DNA from: Bacillota bacterium
Lineage (GTDB): Bacteria > Bacillota_E > Sulfobacillia > Sulfobacillales > Sulfobacillaceae
Reading direction: 5' to 3'
Length of the DNA: 5,709 nt
Assembly: GCA_021820165.1 (NCBI GenBank)
Contig: JAKADW010000154.1
Location: 1 to 5,709, forward strand
The translations under genes and the position numbers were made by a program. Below the pieces are notes generated by a model, which searched no databases, was not told the origin of the DNA, and saw only the letters and a list, made by a program, of their open reading frames with translations. Shown piece by piece: positions 1-5,617 of this stretch. The first letter of the stretch is position 1. Each line of letters starts with the position of its first letter.

Positions 1-145
1 AGATCCGTGTCTTCGAGACCGTCATCCCGCGCAGCGCAGTATACGATTGGAAGAGTCCCCCATCCCCGCATCAGACCTTCCGGTAGAGGAGGCGTTCGTT
101 TTATCGGATTTATTTAATAATACCATTGATGTGAGAATAGACTGA
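1..145 (+). pseudogene. 3' remnant of a ParA/Soj-like ATPase gene, frameshifted
   Basis: The gene enters from the left edge. Reading from base 3 gives IRVFETVIPRS, which matches the conserved C-terminal stretch of ParA/Soj/MinD-type partition ATPases (family pattern VF-x-T-VIPRS/N-VRLxEAPS). This frame then runs into TAG at 84-86. The next expected residues, IRLEES, lie in the frame starting at base 2, which stays open to TGA at 143-145. The two frames join exactly if one copy of a 5-bp tandem repeat (CGCAG, 30-34 and 35-39) is removed, giving VIPRSIRLEES. Beyond that point the restored frame (PIPASDLPVEEAF...) no longer resembles ParA clearly, so the tail may be diverged or further damaged. 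ParA proteins segregate plasmids or chromosomes with a ParB partner; none is visible here. The family call rests on about 15 residues. The break could be a true mutation or a sequence error. The restored tail overlaps the -35 element of the next gene. Confidence 0.55.
30..39. repeat. 5-bp tandem duplication CGCAG x2 at the ParA frame break
   Basis: CGCAG occurs twice back to back. Its length is not a multiple of three. Removing one copy restores a continuous ParA-like reading (IPRS-IRLEE), so this duplication is the likely cause of the frameshift. Confidence 0.7.
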
Positions 146-153
146 TGTATAAT
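126..153 (+). promoter_or_regulatory. Sigma-A-type promoter of the iclR-CoA-transferase-lyase-transporter operon
   Basis: A -35-like TTGATG (126-131, four of six consensus bases) is followed by a 16-bp spacer and a perfect -10 TATAAT (148-153). Transcription would start near 159-161, leaving a leader of about 26 nt before the ATG at 187. The -10 box lies inside the open frame that begins at ATG 145, which argues against 145 as the real start. The promoter is predicted from sequence only. Confidence 0.65.
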
Positions 154-154
154 G

Positions 155-168
155 ATTGTGACCACAAT
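155..168. promoter_or_regulatory. Perfect inverted repeat ATTGTG-AC-CACAAT, candidate operator
   Basis: Two 6-bp arms, ATTGTG (155-160) and CACAAT (163-168), are exactly complementary across a 2-bp centre. They begin two bases after the -10 box and cover the expected start of transcription. A dimeric regulator bound here would block initiation. The IclR-family product encoded just downstream is the obvious candidate for autoregulation, as is common in that family. Which protein binds is inference. Confidence 0.5.
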
Positions 169-174
169 GCAGAA

Positions 175-180
175 GAGGTG
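175..180 (+). promoter_or_regulatory. Ribosome-binding site GAGGTG fixing the start at 187
   Basis: GAGGTG sits 6 nt before the ATG at 187. The alternative in-frame ATG at 145 has only weak purine-rich sequence before it and lies upstream of the predicted transcription start. The start at 187 is therefore preferred. Confidence 0.7.
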
Positions 181-186
181 ACCGCC

Positions 187-966
187 ATGCGGACACGAGA
201 TGAGACGGGTGTTGCGGTCATCGGAAAGATGGCTGAGATTTTGGACGCGATATCCGAGGGGATTCCCTTAAGTGCGTCCGAAATCATTCGGTCTCTCGGA
301 ATTCGCCGCACCACGGTCAATCGTCTTCTGCAAACCATGGTCTCCGAACACATGCTGACGCCGACGCATCAGCTCGGGCCCCGGCTAGTCCGGTGGGCCT
401 CAAAAGCGCTAAGAGGTTCTGACATACGCCAGTCATGTGGGCCGGTGCTCGAAAAAATGGTCGCGCGGTTTGGCGAAACGGCGAGCGTCTTTGTGCGATC
501 GGGCGCGACGCGGGTCTGTCTTGACCGACGCGAGGGAACCGAATCCGTGCGCCACAATATTGATGTCGGGGCGGCTATGCCGATTCACGTGGGCTCGGCG
601 GGCCGTATCTTACTGGCCTGGCTCACACCGGAAGAGCGACAGACGGTCATCGCTGAGTCGTCGTCCTGGTCAGGGGTTCCGATTCTTCAACCCGAACCTG
701 ACTGGGATCTCATTCGGGAAACGGGGTGGCTGACGACGGTCGGAGAACGAGATCCGATATTAGCATCCGTGAGTGTCCCGTTATTTGGCGCGGATGGTGT
801 GGTGCTGGCGGCGTTGAGCCTGTCGGGCCCAAAAATGCGGTTTGCACGCCCAAGGGTAGAAGAAATGGCGTCGGCGCTACGCGAGGAAGCCGCCCGCGTG
901 GGGCAACAGTTACAGCACGTGGGGCAGAGTCAGCAAAGGCAGCTAGGGGTGACAGAGGGTGGCTAA
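187..966 (+). CDS. IclR-family transcriptional regulator, first gene of the operon
   Basis: The product is a 259-residue DNA-binding regulator of the usual IclR length. The N-terminal winged helix-turn-helix spans about residues 10-75, with the recognition helix around SLGIRRTTVNRLLQTM (36-51). The C-terminal effector-binding domain (about 85-245) shows family hallmarks: GETASVFVR (96-104), MPIHVGSAGRILLAWL (131-146) and TTVGERDPILASVSVPLF (183-200), followed by ALSLSGP. The TxGER-P form is typical of many IclR proteins that control catabolic operons. The stop codon (964-966) is one base before the preferred ATG of the CoA-transferase, so the two genes are almost certainly co-transcribed. The protein probably senses the pathway substrate or a CoA intermediate and controls its own operon through the inverted repeat at 155-168. 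The ligand, and whether it activates or represses, cannot be read from sequence. Starting at 145 would add 14 residues with no domain match. Confidence 0.93.
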   Translation: MRTRDETGVAVIGKMAEILDAISEGIPLSASEIIRSLGIRRTTVNRLLQTMVSEHMLTPTHQLGPRLVRWASKALRGSDIRQSCGPVLEKMVARFGETASVFVRSGATRVCLDRREGTESVRHNIDVGAAMPIHVGSAGRILLAWLTPEERQTVIAESSSWSGVPILQPEPDWDLIRETGWLTTVGERDPILASVSVPLFGADGVVLAALSLSGPKMRFARPRVEEMASALREEAARVGQQLQHVGQSQQRQLGVTEGG

Positions 967-967
967 C

Positions 968-2158
968 ATGGCGTTACAGGGACTTCGGGTATTAGAGTTA
1001 GGCCAGCTTGTGGCGGCTCCGTCGGTGGGTCGAATATTAGCGGATTTTGGGGCCAATGTGGTGAAAGTAGAGCCCCCCAGCGGCGATCCTCTTCGGCATT
1101 GGGGCAACGGTCCGTCCGGAGCTTCTTGGTGGTGGCAGAGCCAGGCCCGTAATAAGCGGCTCATTGCCATCGATCTTCATCAAGCCGAAGGCCGGGACGT
1201 CGTGCGAGATTTAGCGTGCCGGTGCGACGTGCTGGTCGAAAATTTTCGGCCGGGGACGCTTTTAGAGTGGGGCTTGGACTATGACCGGTTGCGTCAGGAA
1301 AACCCGTCACTGATTTACGCCAGCATATCCGGCTACGGGCAAACGGGCCCCTATCGAGAGCGGGCAGGGTTTGGCAACATCGCGGAGGCTATGGGTGGGC
1401 TTCGCTACATCACCGGTTTTCCCGACCGACCGCCCGTTCGCACGGGCATATCGATTGGTGATGAACTGGCGGCATTGCACGCCCTGATCGGCATTTTGGC
1501 CGCGCTTCATCGACGTTCGGAAGATCTAGAGCACAAGGGAGACTATGTGGATGTGGCGCTAACCGAGTCGGTGTTAAGTATCACCGAGGGGCTGATTCCG
1601 GAATACGTCAACCAAGGCATTATTCAAGAACGCAGCGGAAACACCCTGTCGCGGTCGGCACCGAGTAATATTTATCCTACCCGGGACGGGCAATGGATCG
1701 CGATTGGCGCCAATAGTCCGGGGACATTTCCTAAATTGGCGGCTCTTATGAAGCGCCCAGAAATGGTAGACGATCCTCGTTTTTCTACAAACGAAACGCG
1801 CGTGGCCCATGTGGACGTGCTGGATTCCATGATTTCCGATTGGACCCGGACGTTTGATATGGATGACTTGGTGGATCGCCTGGCCGAAGCGGGCGTCCCT
1901 GCGGGGCCCGTAATGAGTGCCCAGGACATTGCCGAAGATCCGCAAATTCAGGCTCGGGAGATGATTCAAAGGGTTCCCAGCGATACAGGTGTGCCGGTGG
2001 GTATGCTGGATGTCGTCCCCAAACTTCGGTATGGAACTGGCCGAATCCGGTGGGCGGGTGGGACGATAGGCCAACATACGGATAGCGTCCTAAGAGAGGT
2101 CCTCGGTTACACGGGCGAGCAAATTCAGTCGCTACACGAGCACGGTGTGGTGCGTTAG
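968..2158 (+). CDS. Class III CoA-transferase, CaiB/BaiF family
   Basis: This family moves CoA from a donor such as succinyl-CoA to a free carboxylic acid through an aspartyl-anhydride/thioester mechanism in the cytoplasm. The 396-residue product has normal family length. It opens with the hallmark LQGLRVLELGQLVAAPSVGR, then ADFGANVVKVEPP (about 25-37) and SGDPLR. ENFRPGTLLEWGLDY (about 91-105) and the ASISGYGQTGPY block (about 118-129) follow. The catalytic aspartate is D165 in RTGISIGDEL, aligned with Asp169 of formyl-CoA transferase. The C-terminal half shows APSNIYPTRDGQWIAIGAN and DDPRFSTNETRVAH, also typical. An in-frame GTG at 959, overlapping the iclR stop, is an alternative start with its own AGGGGTGA. 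ATG 968 is preferred because it has GAGGGTGG upstream and gives the usual MxLxGLRVLEL N-terminus. The neighbouring HMG-CoA lyase suggests a branched hydroxydicarboxylate acceptor, for example by analogy with succinate:hydroxymethylglutarate CoA-transferase. The substrate is inferred, not shown. Confidence 0.93.
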   Translation: MALQGLRVLELGQLVAAPSVGRILADFGANVVKVEPPSGDPLRHWGNGPSGASWWWQSQARNKRLIAIDLHQAEGRDVVRDLACRCDVLVENFRPGTLLEWGLDYDRLRQENPSLIYASISGYGQTGPYRERAGFGNIAEAMGGLRYITGFPDRPPVRTGISIGDELAALHALIGILAALHRRSEDLEHKGDYVDVALTESVLSITEGLIPEYVNQGIIQERSGNTLSRSAPSNIYPTRDGQWIAIGANSPGTFPKLAALMKRPEMVDDPRFSTNETRVAHVDVLDSMISDWTRTFDMDDLVDRLAEAGVPAGPVMSAQDIAEDPQIQAREMIQRVPSDTGVPVGMLDVVPKLRYGTGRIRWAGGTIGQHTDSVLREVLGYTGEQIQSLHEHGVVR

Positions 2159-2202
2159 TGGGCGATGTGACCAATGAACAAGCACAGAAGGATCGGGTCG
2201 GG

Positions 2203-2209
2203 AAAGGGG
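2203..2209 (+). promoter_or_regulatory. Ribosome-binding site AAAGGGG selecting the lyase start at 2218
   Basis: AAAGGGG lies 8 nt before the ATG at 2218. An in-frame GTG at 2158 overlaps the CoA-transferase stop by one base and would add 20 residues with no counterpart in HMG-CoA lyases. The site before it (GGTGTGG) is weaker. Confidence 0.6.
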
Positions 2210-2217
2210 CTTTTACG

Positions 2218-3108
2218 ATGGATAACGAGCACGTCATCATTACGGATGTGACCCCCCGGGATGGGCTTCAAGATGCCACCGGGTTTGTGCCCTTGGACGA
2301 GAAGGCGGCGCTGGTTGAGGGCATCGTGTCGGCTGGACTTCGTCATGTTGAGGTCACCTCCTTTGTTCACCCCAAGTGGATTCCGATGCTGGCTGATGGG
2401 GAGGAATTGCTGAAGGCGCTTCCGACGAACTTACGGGAGCGTTTTGTCGCGCTGGCCCCGAACGTGAAGGGAGTGGAACGGGCGGCAGCTGCCGGCATTC
2501 GCTCGGTCATGCTGGTCGCCTCAGCCAGTGAAAGCCACAATCGTTCCAACCTAAACCGCTCGCGTGAGGAGACAATCGAGATACTTAAAGTAGCGGCTTC
2601 CACGGCCAAACAACGGGGTATTGCTGTACACGGAGCCATTAGCGTGGCTTTCGACTGTCCTTTTGAAGGGCGAGTTCCGCTTAAAAACGTGGTGGACATG
2701 GCGGAAGCCTATGGTGAGATGGGGGTGGAGCAACTGAACTTGGCCGACACCATTGGGACGGCGACTCCACGGTTAGTCAAGGAACGGATTCGCGCGATCC
2801 AAGAGGCTATCGGTAAGGATATCCCCTTAGCACTTCACCTGCATGATCGTTTCGGCTGGGGTCTCGCCAATGTCGCGATGGCCTTCGATGTCGGCGTGCG
2901 CCGATTCGAATCGGCGCTCGGTGGATTAGGGGGGTGCCCCTACGCGCCCGACGCCCCGGGAAATATGGATACCGAGCGCTTGGTGGAATTTTTTGAAGCG
3001 GAAGGCATCAATACGGGGATCAATCGAGAACGGCTCGGTGAAGTTCGGCAGCGCATCCTGTCGGTGGTGGCGCAAGGATTGAAGCCACCAGAACGGATAG
3101 CTGGATAG
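2218..3108 (+). CDS. 3-Hydroxy-3-methylglutaryl-CoA lyase-type enzyme (DRE-TIM metallolyase)
   Basis: The enzyme is predicted to cleave 3-hydroxy-3-methylglutaryl-CoA, or a close analogue, to acetyl-CoA and a keto acid such as acetoacetate, using a divalent metal. The 296-residue chain covers the whole TIM barrel. Visible motifs are TPRDGLQ (12-18; R14 catalytic, D15 metal ligand), HVEVTSFVHPKWIPMLAD (43-60; E45), CPFEGRVP (147-154), LADTIGTATP (175-184; D177), LHLHD (206-210; H207 and H209 metal ligands) and GGLGGCPYAPDAPGN (235-249). The last is the HMG-CoA lyase signature, with the mobile-loop cysteine C240 and metal ligand N249. All key residues of the human enzyme (R41, D42, E72, D204, H233, H235, C266, N275) have counterparts, so an active lyase is expected. 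It sits 59 bp after the CoA-transferase that could supply its substrate. A related substrate such as another 3-hydroxy-3-alkyl-glutaryl-CoA is possible. Related DRE-TIM enzymes such as isopropylmalate or homocitrate synthase are disfavoured by the GGLGGCPYA motif. Confidence 0.93.
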   Translation: MDNEHVIITDVTPRDGLQDATGFVPLDEKAALVEGIVSAGLRHVEVTSFVHPKWIPMLADGEELLKALPTNLRERFVALAPNVKGVERAAAAGIRSVMLVASASESHNRSNLNRSREETIEILKVAASTAKQRGIAVHGAISVAFDCPFEGRVPLKNVVDMAEAYGEMGVEQLNLADTIGTATPRLVKERIRAIQEAIGKDIPLALHLHDRFGWGLANVAMAFDVGVRRFESALGGLGGCPYAPDAPGNMDTERLVEFFEAEGINTGINRERLGEVRQRILSVVAQGLKPPERIAG

Positions 3109-3153
3109 TCGGTAAATGCCGGAGATCGTCGTGGTTAGGAATTGGTGAGACAT

Positions 3154-3160
3154 AAGGAGT
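3154..3160 (+). promoter_or_regulatory. Strong ribosome-binding site AAGGAGT for the transporter
   Basis: AAGGAGT lies 9 nt before the ATG at 3170. It is close to the Bacillota consensus and stronger than the sites of the other operon genes. The 61-bp gap from 3109 to 3169 shows no obvious hairpin or promoter, which fits co-transcription with the lyase gene. Confidence 0.75.
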
Positions 3161-3169
3161 GAAGAAAAA

Positions 3170-4537
3170 ATGGCAGCAGAAATCCATCCGGAGGTGTCCA
3201 TTGCCGAGCGCATGGACCGCTTACCCCCATCGAAGTATTTTACGCGCTTAGTGGCCCGGGTCTCGACGGGCGGGCTATTTGAGTTCTATGAGTTATTCAT
3301 GGCGGGTGCGGTTGGCGCCGCACTCGTGGCGGCAAAATTCGTGAGCACGGCGGGCTTAGCCTACTTTGTCGGGTCAGGGTTTTTGGGGATGTTTTTTGGC
3401 ACGCAAATTTTCGGAAGAGTCAGCGATCGCGTGGGAAGACGCAAAGGCTATGTGTACTCTATGTTAATTTACTCCGTGTTTACGATATTGATGGCCATTT
3501 CTCCGTCCGTCGCCTGGGTGGATATCTTCCGTTTGTGTGCGGGGTTTGGAGTTGGTGCGCAATTAGTCATCATCGATGCTTATGTAAGCGAGATGACACC
3601 CGTCAGTCGACGCGGCCACTATATCGCCTTTAGTCAATTCATTACCTTCTGGGCCGTGCCGGTGGTGGCTCTTTTGGCATATCTTCTGGTACCCACACAC
3701 TTTCTTTGGGCAGGGTGGCGCTGGGTGGTATTAATTGGCGCATTGGGATCTATCGTTGTCTGGTGGGTTCGCTTGGGCTTACCGGAGACGCCACGCTGGT
3801 ACGAGAATCACGGGCGTCCTCAAGAGGCTAACCAGGTGATGGAGACGATCGAGCGGAAGGTCGAGCAAGAAACCGGACCGCTTCCGGAGGTCGTCCGGCA
3901 TCCTAGAGAGGAGACCGTCAAAGGGGACTTCGCCGAAATATGGGTGCCGCCTTATCGCCGTCGCACTATCATGTTGATTGTGTTTAATCTCTTTCAGACT
4001 GTCGGGTTTTACGGATTTGCCTCATGGGTTCCAACGTTGCTGATTAGTGAAGGGGTAACCCTTTTGCACTCGCTTCTTTACACGTTCGTGATTGCTATTT
4101 TTAATCCCTTGGGTCCGATACTTGGCATGTGGCTATCCGATAAGTGGCAGCGGAAGTGGCAGATTGTCACGGTTGCACTGGCCATTGGCGTCGCAGGGCT
4201 CATCTTTTCCTTCATGCGTATTCCCATTTGGATTATTGTCATGGGTGTGGTGATTACGTTATTGAACAACTGGTTCAGCACGCTCTTTCATTCCTATCAG
4301 GCTGAACTGTACCCGACCCGGCTGAGGACCACGGGCGTAGGGTTCACCTATAGCTGGAGCCGAATAAGTTCTGCCTTTACCGGTTTTGTTATCGTAGCAC
4401 TCCTTCACGCATTTGGTACCGTGGGGGTATTTAGCTTCATTTCCTTCGCGATGATTGTGGTGGCGGTCACGATTGGCGGGTTTGGTCCCAGGACCAATCG
4501 CCGAAGTTTGGAAGAAATCAACGCCACCGTATCCTAG
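3170..4537 (+). CDS. MFS transporter, metabolite:H+ symporter type
   Basis: This 455-residue inner-membrane protein has about twelve hydrophobic segments, roughly at 32-56, 62-82, 95-112, 117-138, 151-174, 184-203, 266-290, 299-322, 332-348, 352-374, 389-411 and 416-437. A hydrophilic central loop lies at about 205-263. Helix 1 carries FEFYELFMAG (37-46), matching the FEWYDFFxYG motif of metabolite:H+ symporters such as KgtP, ProP and ShiA. The loop after helix 2 has the MFS signature GRVSDRVGRRKG (82-93). Further marks are RLCAGFGVGAQ (121-131), SEMTPVSRRG (140-149), LPETPRW (204-210), the second-half signature GMWLSDKWQRK (319-329) and AELYPTRLRTTGVGF (378-392). It is predicted to import an organic acid with protons. 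The partners (CoA-transferase, lyase) suggest a di- or hydroxydicarboxylate, but the sequence alone does not fix the substrate. It is the last gene before the hairpin at 4545. Confidence 0.92.
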   Translation: MAAEIHPEVSIAERMDRLPPSKYFTRLVARVSTGGLFEFYELFMAGAVGAALVAAKFVSTAGLAYFVGSGFLGMFFGTQIFGRVSDRVGRRKGYVYSMLIYSVFTILMAISPSVAWVDIFRLCAGFGVGAQLVIIDAYVSEMTPVSRRGHYIAFSQFITFWAVPVVALLAYLLVPTHFLWAGWRWVVLIGALGSIVVWWVRLGLPETPRWYENHGRPQEANQVMETIERKVEQETGPLPEVVRHPREETVKGDFAEIWVPPYRRRTIMLIVFNLFQTVGFYGFASWVPTLLISEGVTLLHSLLYTFVIAIFNPLGPILGMWLSDKWQRKWQIVTVALAIGVAGLIFSFMRIPIWIIVMGVVITLLNNWFSTLFHSYQAELYPTRLRTTGVGFTYSWSRISSAFTGFVIVALLHAFGTVGVFSFISFAMIVVAVTIGGFGPRTNRRSLEEINATVS

Positions 4538-4544
4538 GACGTCG

Positions 4545-4573
4545 AGGCGCCAGGGCTTTCAGTCCTGGCGCCT
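4545..4573. terminator. Long GC-rich hairpin between convergent genes, likely terminator
   Basis: A perfect 10-bp stem AGGCGCCAGG / CCTGGCGCCT (4545-4554, 4564-4573) can extend inward by three more pairs (G-U, C-G, U-A), leaving a UUC loop. It begins 8 nt after the transporter stop. It is followed only by TTATGG on the + strand, not a proper T-tract, and there is no T-tract on the other strand. It therefore departs from a textbook intrinsic terminator and may also act as a transcript-end stabiliser. It lies between convergent genes, although 145 bp separate it from the second iclR stop. Confidence 0.7.
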
Positions 4574-4718
4574 TATGGTTGGCGCGAAAGAGTGTGAAGC
4601 ATCCGCGGCGCATGCGGGCGATGTCCTTTTTCAAGCGATTGTCAATGCACCCGCGGGACAGGAAAGTGGTGCCGAACACGCCGTGTGTTTGATCCACAGA
4701 TGGAATTCGCCAGCCGCT
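4574..4718. other. Intergenic stretch with no recognisable gene
   Basis: This sequence lies between the hairpin and the end of the minus-strand iclR gene. A forward frame is open across it, but that frame begins inside the transporter gene, has no ribosome-binding site of its own, runs into the antisense of the second iclR gene and matches no family I know. I see no RNA gene, no clear repeat and no promoter here. Confidence 0.5.
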
Positions 4719-5495
4719 CTACGAAGAAGTCCAAGAAGAAGGATTCAGCGCGCCCAGTTTTCGGGATAGCGCGTGGGCTTCTTTTATGAGCTCCGAGGCG
4801 AGATGGCTTTGCTCCTCTGGGGTCAAGCGGCTTTCCGGAACCGAAACGCTGATAGCCGCGAGCGCCTTATGATCCATTCCTAGAACCGGCGTCGCAATAC
4901 AGTATAGACCCGGGGTGCACTCACCCGCATCGATGGCGTAGCCGCGGGCTCGCGTCTCGCCGAGATCGCGCCTTAAGGCGTCGCCGGACCGAATCGTGTT
5001 GGGGCTTAACGGGACCAAAGCCTCGCTATTCGGATACAAGTCCTGTAACCGCTCCCCTGGCAAACAGGCCAATAAGGCTTTCCCGAGTCCGGTGGCGTGA
5101 GCGGGCAGGCGGCTTCCCACGGCGGAGACCAATTGAATCGGTCGTTGCGACTCGGACTTGGCGATATAGACAATGTCTGAGCCATCTAATATGGCCATTT
5201 GCACCGTTTCCCCGAGTGTGGTACGGAGCCGGTCGAGGTGTGGTACAGCAATGGGCACCAGTTGAAGATTACGAGAAAAGGCCATGGCCGCCTCCCACAC
5301 GAGAGGACCAAGGCGATAGCGTTTGCTCTCCTTCTCACAGCTCACCATTTTTGTGGCCACTAAGGTGTCGAGTAACGCATGGAGGCTACTTTTGGGGAGA
5401 TCCAATTGGTGCTCCAATTCGGAGAACAAGAGTCCTTTGGATGATCCCGCCAATACGGTAATCAGGGTGGCGACCCGTTCGGCCGACTTGACCAC
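4719..5495 (-). CDS. Second IclR-family transcriptional regulator
   Basis: This 258-residue regulator has the normal IclR architecture. The N-terminal winged helix-turn-helix covers about residues 1-65, beginning VKSAERVATLITVLAG. Its recognition helix is LDLPKSSLHALLDTL (31-45) and the wing runs into KRYRLGPLVWE (58-68). The effector domain covers about 80-248, with LGETVQMAILDGSDIVYI (94-111), LPAHATGLGKALLACL (130-145), ARGYAIDAGECTPGLYCIATPV (183-204) and AAISVSVPESRL (213-224). C193 and C199 lie in the usual ligand-pocket segment. The start is GTG (5495-5493), preceded by a near-perfect AGGAGGG at 5 nt spacing. It is clearly a different paralogue from the first IclR protein: the GECTPGLYCIA form contrasts with the TVGERDP form. 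It faces away from a gene starting at 5618, the classic arrangement for a regulator and its target. It probably controls that gene and itself, though an effect on the operon to its left cannot be excluded. Confidence 0.93.
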   Translation of the reverse strand: MVKSAERVATLITVLAGSSKGLLFSELEHQLDLPKSSLHALLDTLVATKMVSCEKESKRYRLGPLVWEAAMAFSRNLQLVPIAVPHLDRLRTTLGETVQMAILDGSDIVYIAKSESQRPIQLVSAVGSRLPAHATGLGKALLACLPGERLQDLYPNSEALVPLSPNTIRSGDALRRDLGETRARGYAIDAGECTPGLYCIATPVLGMDHKALAAISVSVPESRLTPEEQSHLASELIKEAHALSRKLGALNPSSWTSS

Positions 5496-5500
5496 GTGAA

Positions 5501-5507
5501 CCCTCCT
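5501..5507 (-). promoter_or_regulatory. Strong ribosome-binding site AGGAGGG deciding a GTG start
   Basis: On the minus strand AGGAGGG lies 5 nt before the GTG at 5495. The match to the anti-Shine-Dalgarno sequence is nearly perfect, which supports the GTG as the true start. Confidence 0.75.
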
Positions 5508-5524
5508 AAATCGATGGCATCAAA

Positions 5525-5547
5525 CAGGAATTTACGGCAGGAATTTA
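5525..5547. repeat. Direct repeat CAGGAATTTA x2, candidate regulator site
   Basis: CAGGAATTTA occurs at 5525-5534 and again at 5538-5547, exact over ten bases and separated by CGG. The 13-bp period is not a whole helical turn. The pair lies between the predicted minus-strand promoter and the second iclR start, where a bound protein would block that transcript. The repeat is seen directly; its function is inferred. Confidence 0.5.
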
Positions 5548-5569
5548 GGGCATGCCGACGAATACAGTT

Positions 5570-5575
5570 ATTATA
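5570..5575 (-). promoter_or_regulatory. Candidate -10 box (TATAAT) for the second iclR gene
   Basis: The minus strand reads TATAAT here, a perfect -10 hexamer, and would give a leader of about 65 nt. No good -35 is seen at the right distance (ATGTAT at 17 bp), so the promoter may be weak or activator-dependent. The same bases on the + strand read TATACA (5572-5577), a possible -10 for the gene at 5618. Divergent promoters may therefore overlap. Confidence 0.4.
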
Positions 5576-5603
5576 CATGTGAAATTGAGTTCATACATAG
5601 GAA
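5573..5603. repeat. 20-bp-spaced direct repeat ATACATnnGAA
   Basis: ATACATGTGAA (5573-5583) and ATACATAGGAA (5593-5603) match at nine of eleven bases. Their period is exactly 20 bp, about two helical turns, so proteins bound to them would sit on the same face of the DNA. They lie just upstream of the gene at 5618. They are candidate binding sites for the divergent IclR protein. Confidence 0.4.
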
Positions 5604-5617
5604 CCCGGGGGTGAAAA

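Noticed and set aside
145..186. Upstream ATG start for the first IclR gene
   Set aside because: It places the perfect TATAAT (-10) and the transcription start inside the coding region and lacks a good ribosome-binding site. ATG 187 has GAGGTG at 6 nt.
1574..2077. Long minus-strand open frame inside the CoA-transferase gene
   Set aside because: The sense strand encodes an intact CaiB/BaiF domain over the whole stretch. The antisense product matches no family known to me and has no promoter or ribosome-binding site evident.
2158..2217. GTG start giving a 20-residue N-terminal extension on the lyase
   Set aside because: The extension has no counterpart in HMG-CoA lyases, and the ATG at 2218 has AAAGGGG at good spacing. 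It is not excluded, since the GTG would overlap the previous stop by one base.
3109..3169. Possible internal promoter or terminator between lyase and transporter
   Set aside because: I see no -10/-35 pair at proper spacing and no stable hairpin with a T-tract, only a strong ribosome-binding site.
4455..4769. Forward open frame of 104 codons spanning the end of the transporter and the intergenic region
   Set aside because: It starts inside the transporter gene and ends inside the second iclR gene on the other strand, crosses the hairpin, and shows no recognisable motif.
4708..4770. Transposase-like string (LYEEVQEEGF) on the + strand near the end of the second iclR gene
   Set aside because: The resemblance to transposase segments covers about ten residues only. 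It overlaps the antisense of an intact IclR C-terminus, an in-frame stop lies just upstream (4690-4692), and no insertion-sequence ends are seen.
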